From Chloroflexota bacterium (GTDB taxonomy: Bacteria; Chloroflexota; Anaerolineae; Aggregatilineales; Phototrophicaceae), in assembly GCA_026707665.1 (NCBI GenBank), contig JAPOWK010000114.1:1-64000 (forward strand): 64,000 nucleotides of DNA, in the 5' to 3' direction. The first letter of the stretch is position 1; the number at the start of each line of letters is the position of its first letter. The position numbers were made by a program, and so were the translations under genes. The notes below the pieces were generated by a model. It did not search any database. It was not told the origin of the DNA and saw only the letters and a program-made list of their open reading frames with translations. Positions 63,589 through 64,000 of the stretch are shown one piece after another.

Positions 63589-64000
63589 ATGGGAATGATT
63601 GGCGGCGGCGGCTGGTTTCACCGCGGACGCAGGTACGACACGAAGACGAAACCCAATGTATCGGGGCGTCTGCTCTTGCGCGTATTGCGCTATGCCAAGC
63701 CATACCGGCTGCAAATCGTAGGCATGTTGGTCGCCATTGTGGTGACGACAAGCCTGGGATTGATCAACCCGCTGATTTTCCGCCAGATTATCGATGTAGC
63801 GTTGCCGGCGAAAGATATCGCCATGTTGAACGCGCTGGCTTTCGCCATGCTCGTCTTGCCGTTGACCGTTGCCGTCGTCCGCATTCTGCAGCGAAAGTTG
63901 AATGTCACCATTGCCGAAGGGGTCATCTACGATCTGCGAATCTCGCTCTACCGTCACCTGCAGCAGATGTCGCTAAGATTCTTCACCAATACAAAAACCG
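63589..64000 (+). CDS. ABC exporter (fused membrane-ATPase type), N-terminal part, truncated by window end
   Basis: 137 residues are visible and the frame remains open at the window edge. GAGG lies seven nt before the ATG. After a Gly/Arg-rich start comes VLRYAKPYRLQIVGMLVAIVVTT, the first helix, then NPLIFRQIIDVALP, a second helix, and YDLRISLYRHLQQMSLRFFTNT, the intracellular coupling-helix block typical of type I ABC exporters (MsbA/LmrA-like). The ATPase domain should follow outside. A TATAGT (63559-63564) upstream is a possible -10. Confidence 0.88.
   Translation, partial: MGMIGGGGWFHRGRRYDTKTKPNVSGRLLLRVLRYAKPYRLQIVGMLVAIVVTTSLGLINPLIFRQIIDVALPAKDIAMLNALAFAMLVLPLTVAVVRILQRKLNVTIAEGVIYDLRISLYRHLQQMSLRFFTNTKT

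Noticed and set aside
1..64000. CRISPR arrays, insertion sequences, prophage or integrase genes
   Set aside because: No regularly spaced repeats, transposase motifs, phage structural genes or long terminal repeats were found on either strand.

Overview
The window looks like chromosomal DNA of a GC-rich, probably monoderm bacterium. I infer Chloroflexota (Anaerolineae-like), with low confidence at class level. The grounds are the very long str-S10-spc-alpha ribosomal cluster, zinc-type S14 and L36, a tetrapyrrole-methylase/MazG fusion, many membrane and lipoprotein genes without outer-membrane machinery, and a divergent tmRNA tag. No search was run, so the taxonomy is inference.

Layout. 1-3000: end of an unknown gene, a TyrA/prephenate-dehydrogenase-like oxidoreductase and a secreted protein made of four PDZ domains, closed by a clear terminator. 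3000-9200 (minus strand): recX, rny (RNase Y) and, 28 nt behind rny, a visibly AT-richer 1268-residue gene. It joins a large uncharacterised N-terminal region, a RecD-like SF1 helicase and a C-terminal PD-(D/E)XK-type nuclease. It is the best candidate here for an undescribed, probably defence-related, system. 9200-15300: an intergenic stretch, an atypical SDR, tRNA-Cys with its own promoter, a PIG-L deacetylase and endonuclease III pair, and two tandem paralogous MFS exporters.

15500-25100: LysRS with a C-terminal extension, SerRS with an enlarged tRNA-binding arm, a three-gene ABC exporter behind a strong promoter, and a UgpBAE-like carbohydrate importer lacking a local ATPase. 25200-32600: a surface-polysaccharide set (UDP-hexosamine 6-dehydrogenase, GT4, a GT9-GT26 fusion, a heptose-type PfkB kinase, a nucleotidyltransferase), interrupted by a VOC protein and an alkyltransferase-like protein with PWHR in place of PCHR.

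32600-58300 (minus strand): TrmH-type methyltransferase and MazG, then the translation cluster. In transcription order it reads rpsL-rpsG-fusA-tuf-rpsJ-rplC-D-W-B-rpsS-rplV-rpsC-rplP-rpmC-rpsQ-rplN-X-E-rpsZ-rpsH-rplF-R-rpsE-rpmD-rplO-secY // adk-map-hydrolase // rpmJ-rpsM-rpsK-rpoA-rplQ-truA-rplM-rpsI-terminator. A TTGACA promoter precedes rpsL, a terminator-like hairpin lies between secY and adk, and a fresh promoter precedes rpmJ. infA and rpsD are missing from their usual places, and a secreted alpha/beta hydrolase sits between map and rpmJ.

58300-64000: acyl-CoA dehydrogenase, alpha/beta hydrolase and renalase-like flavoprotein (minus strand), then on the plus strand a tmRNA gene with an unusual tag and an odd T-arm, a lipoprotein, a small STAS-like protein and the start of an ABC exporter.

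No CRISPR array, rRNA, insertion sequence or prophage was seen.
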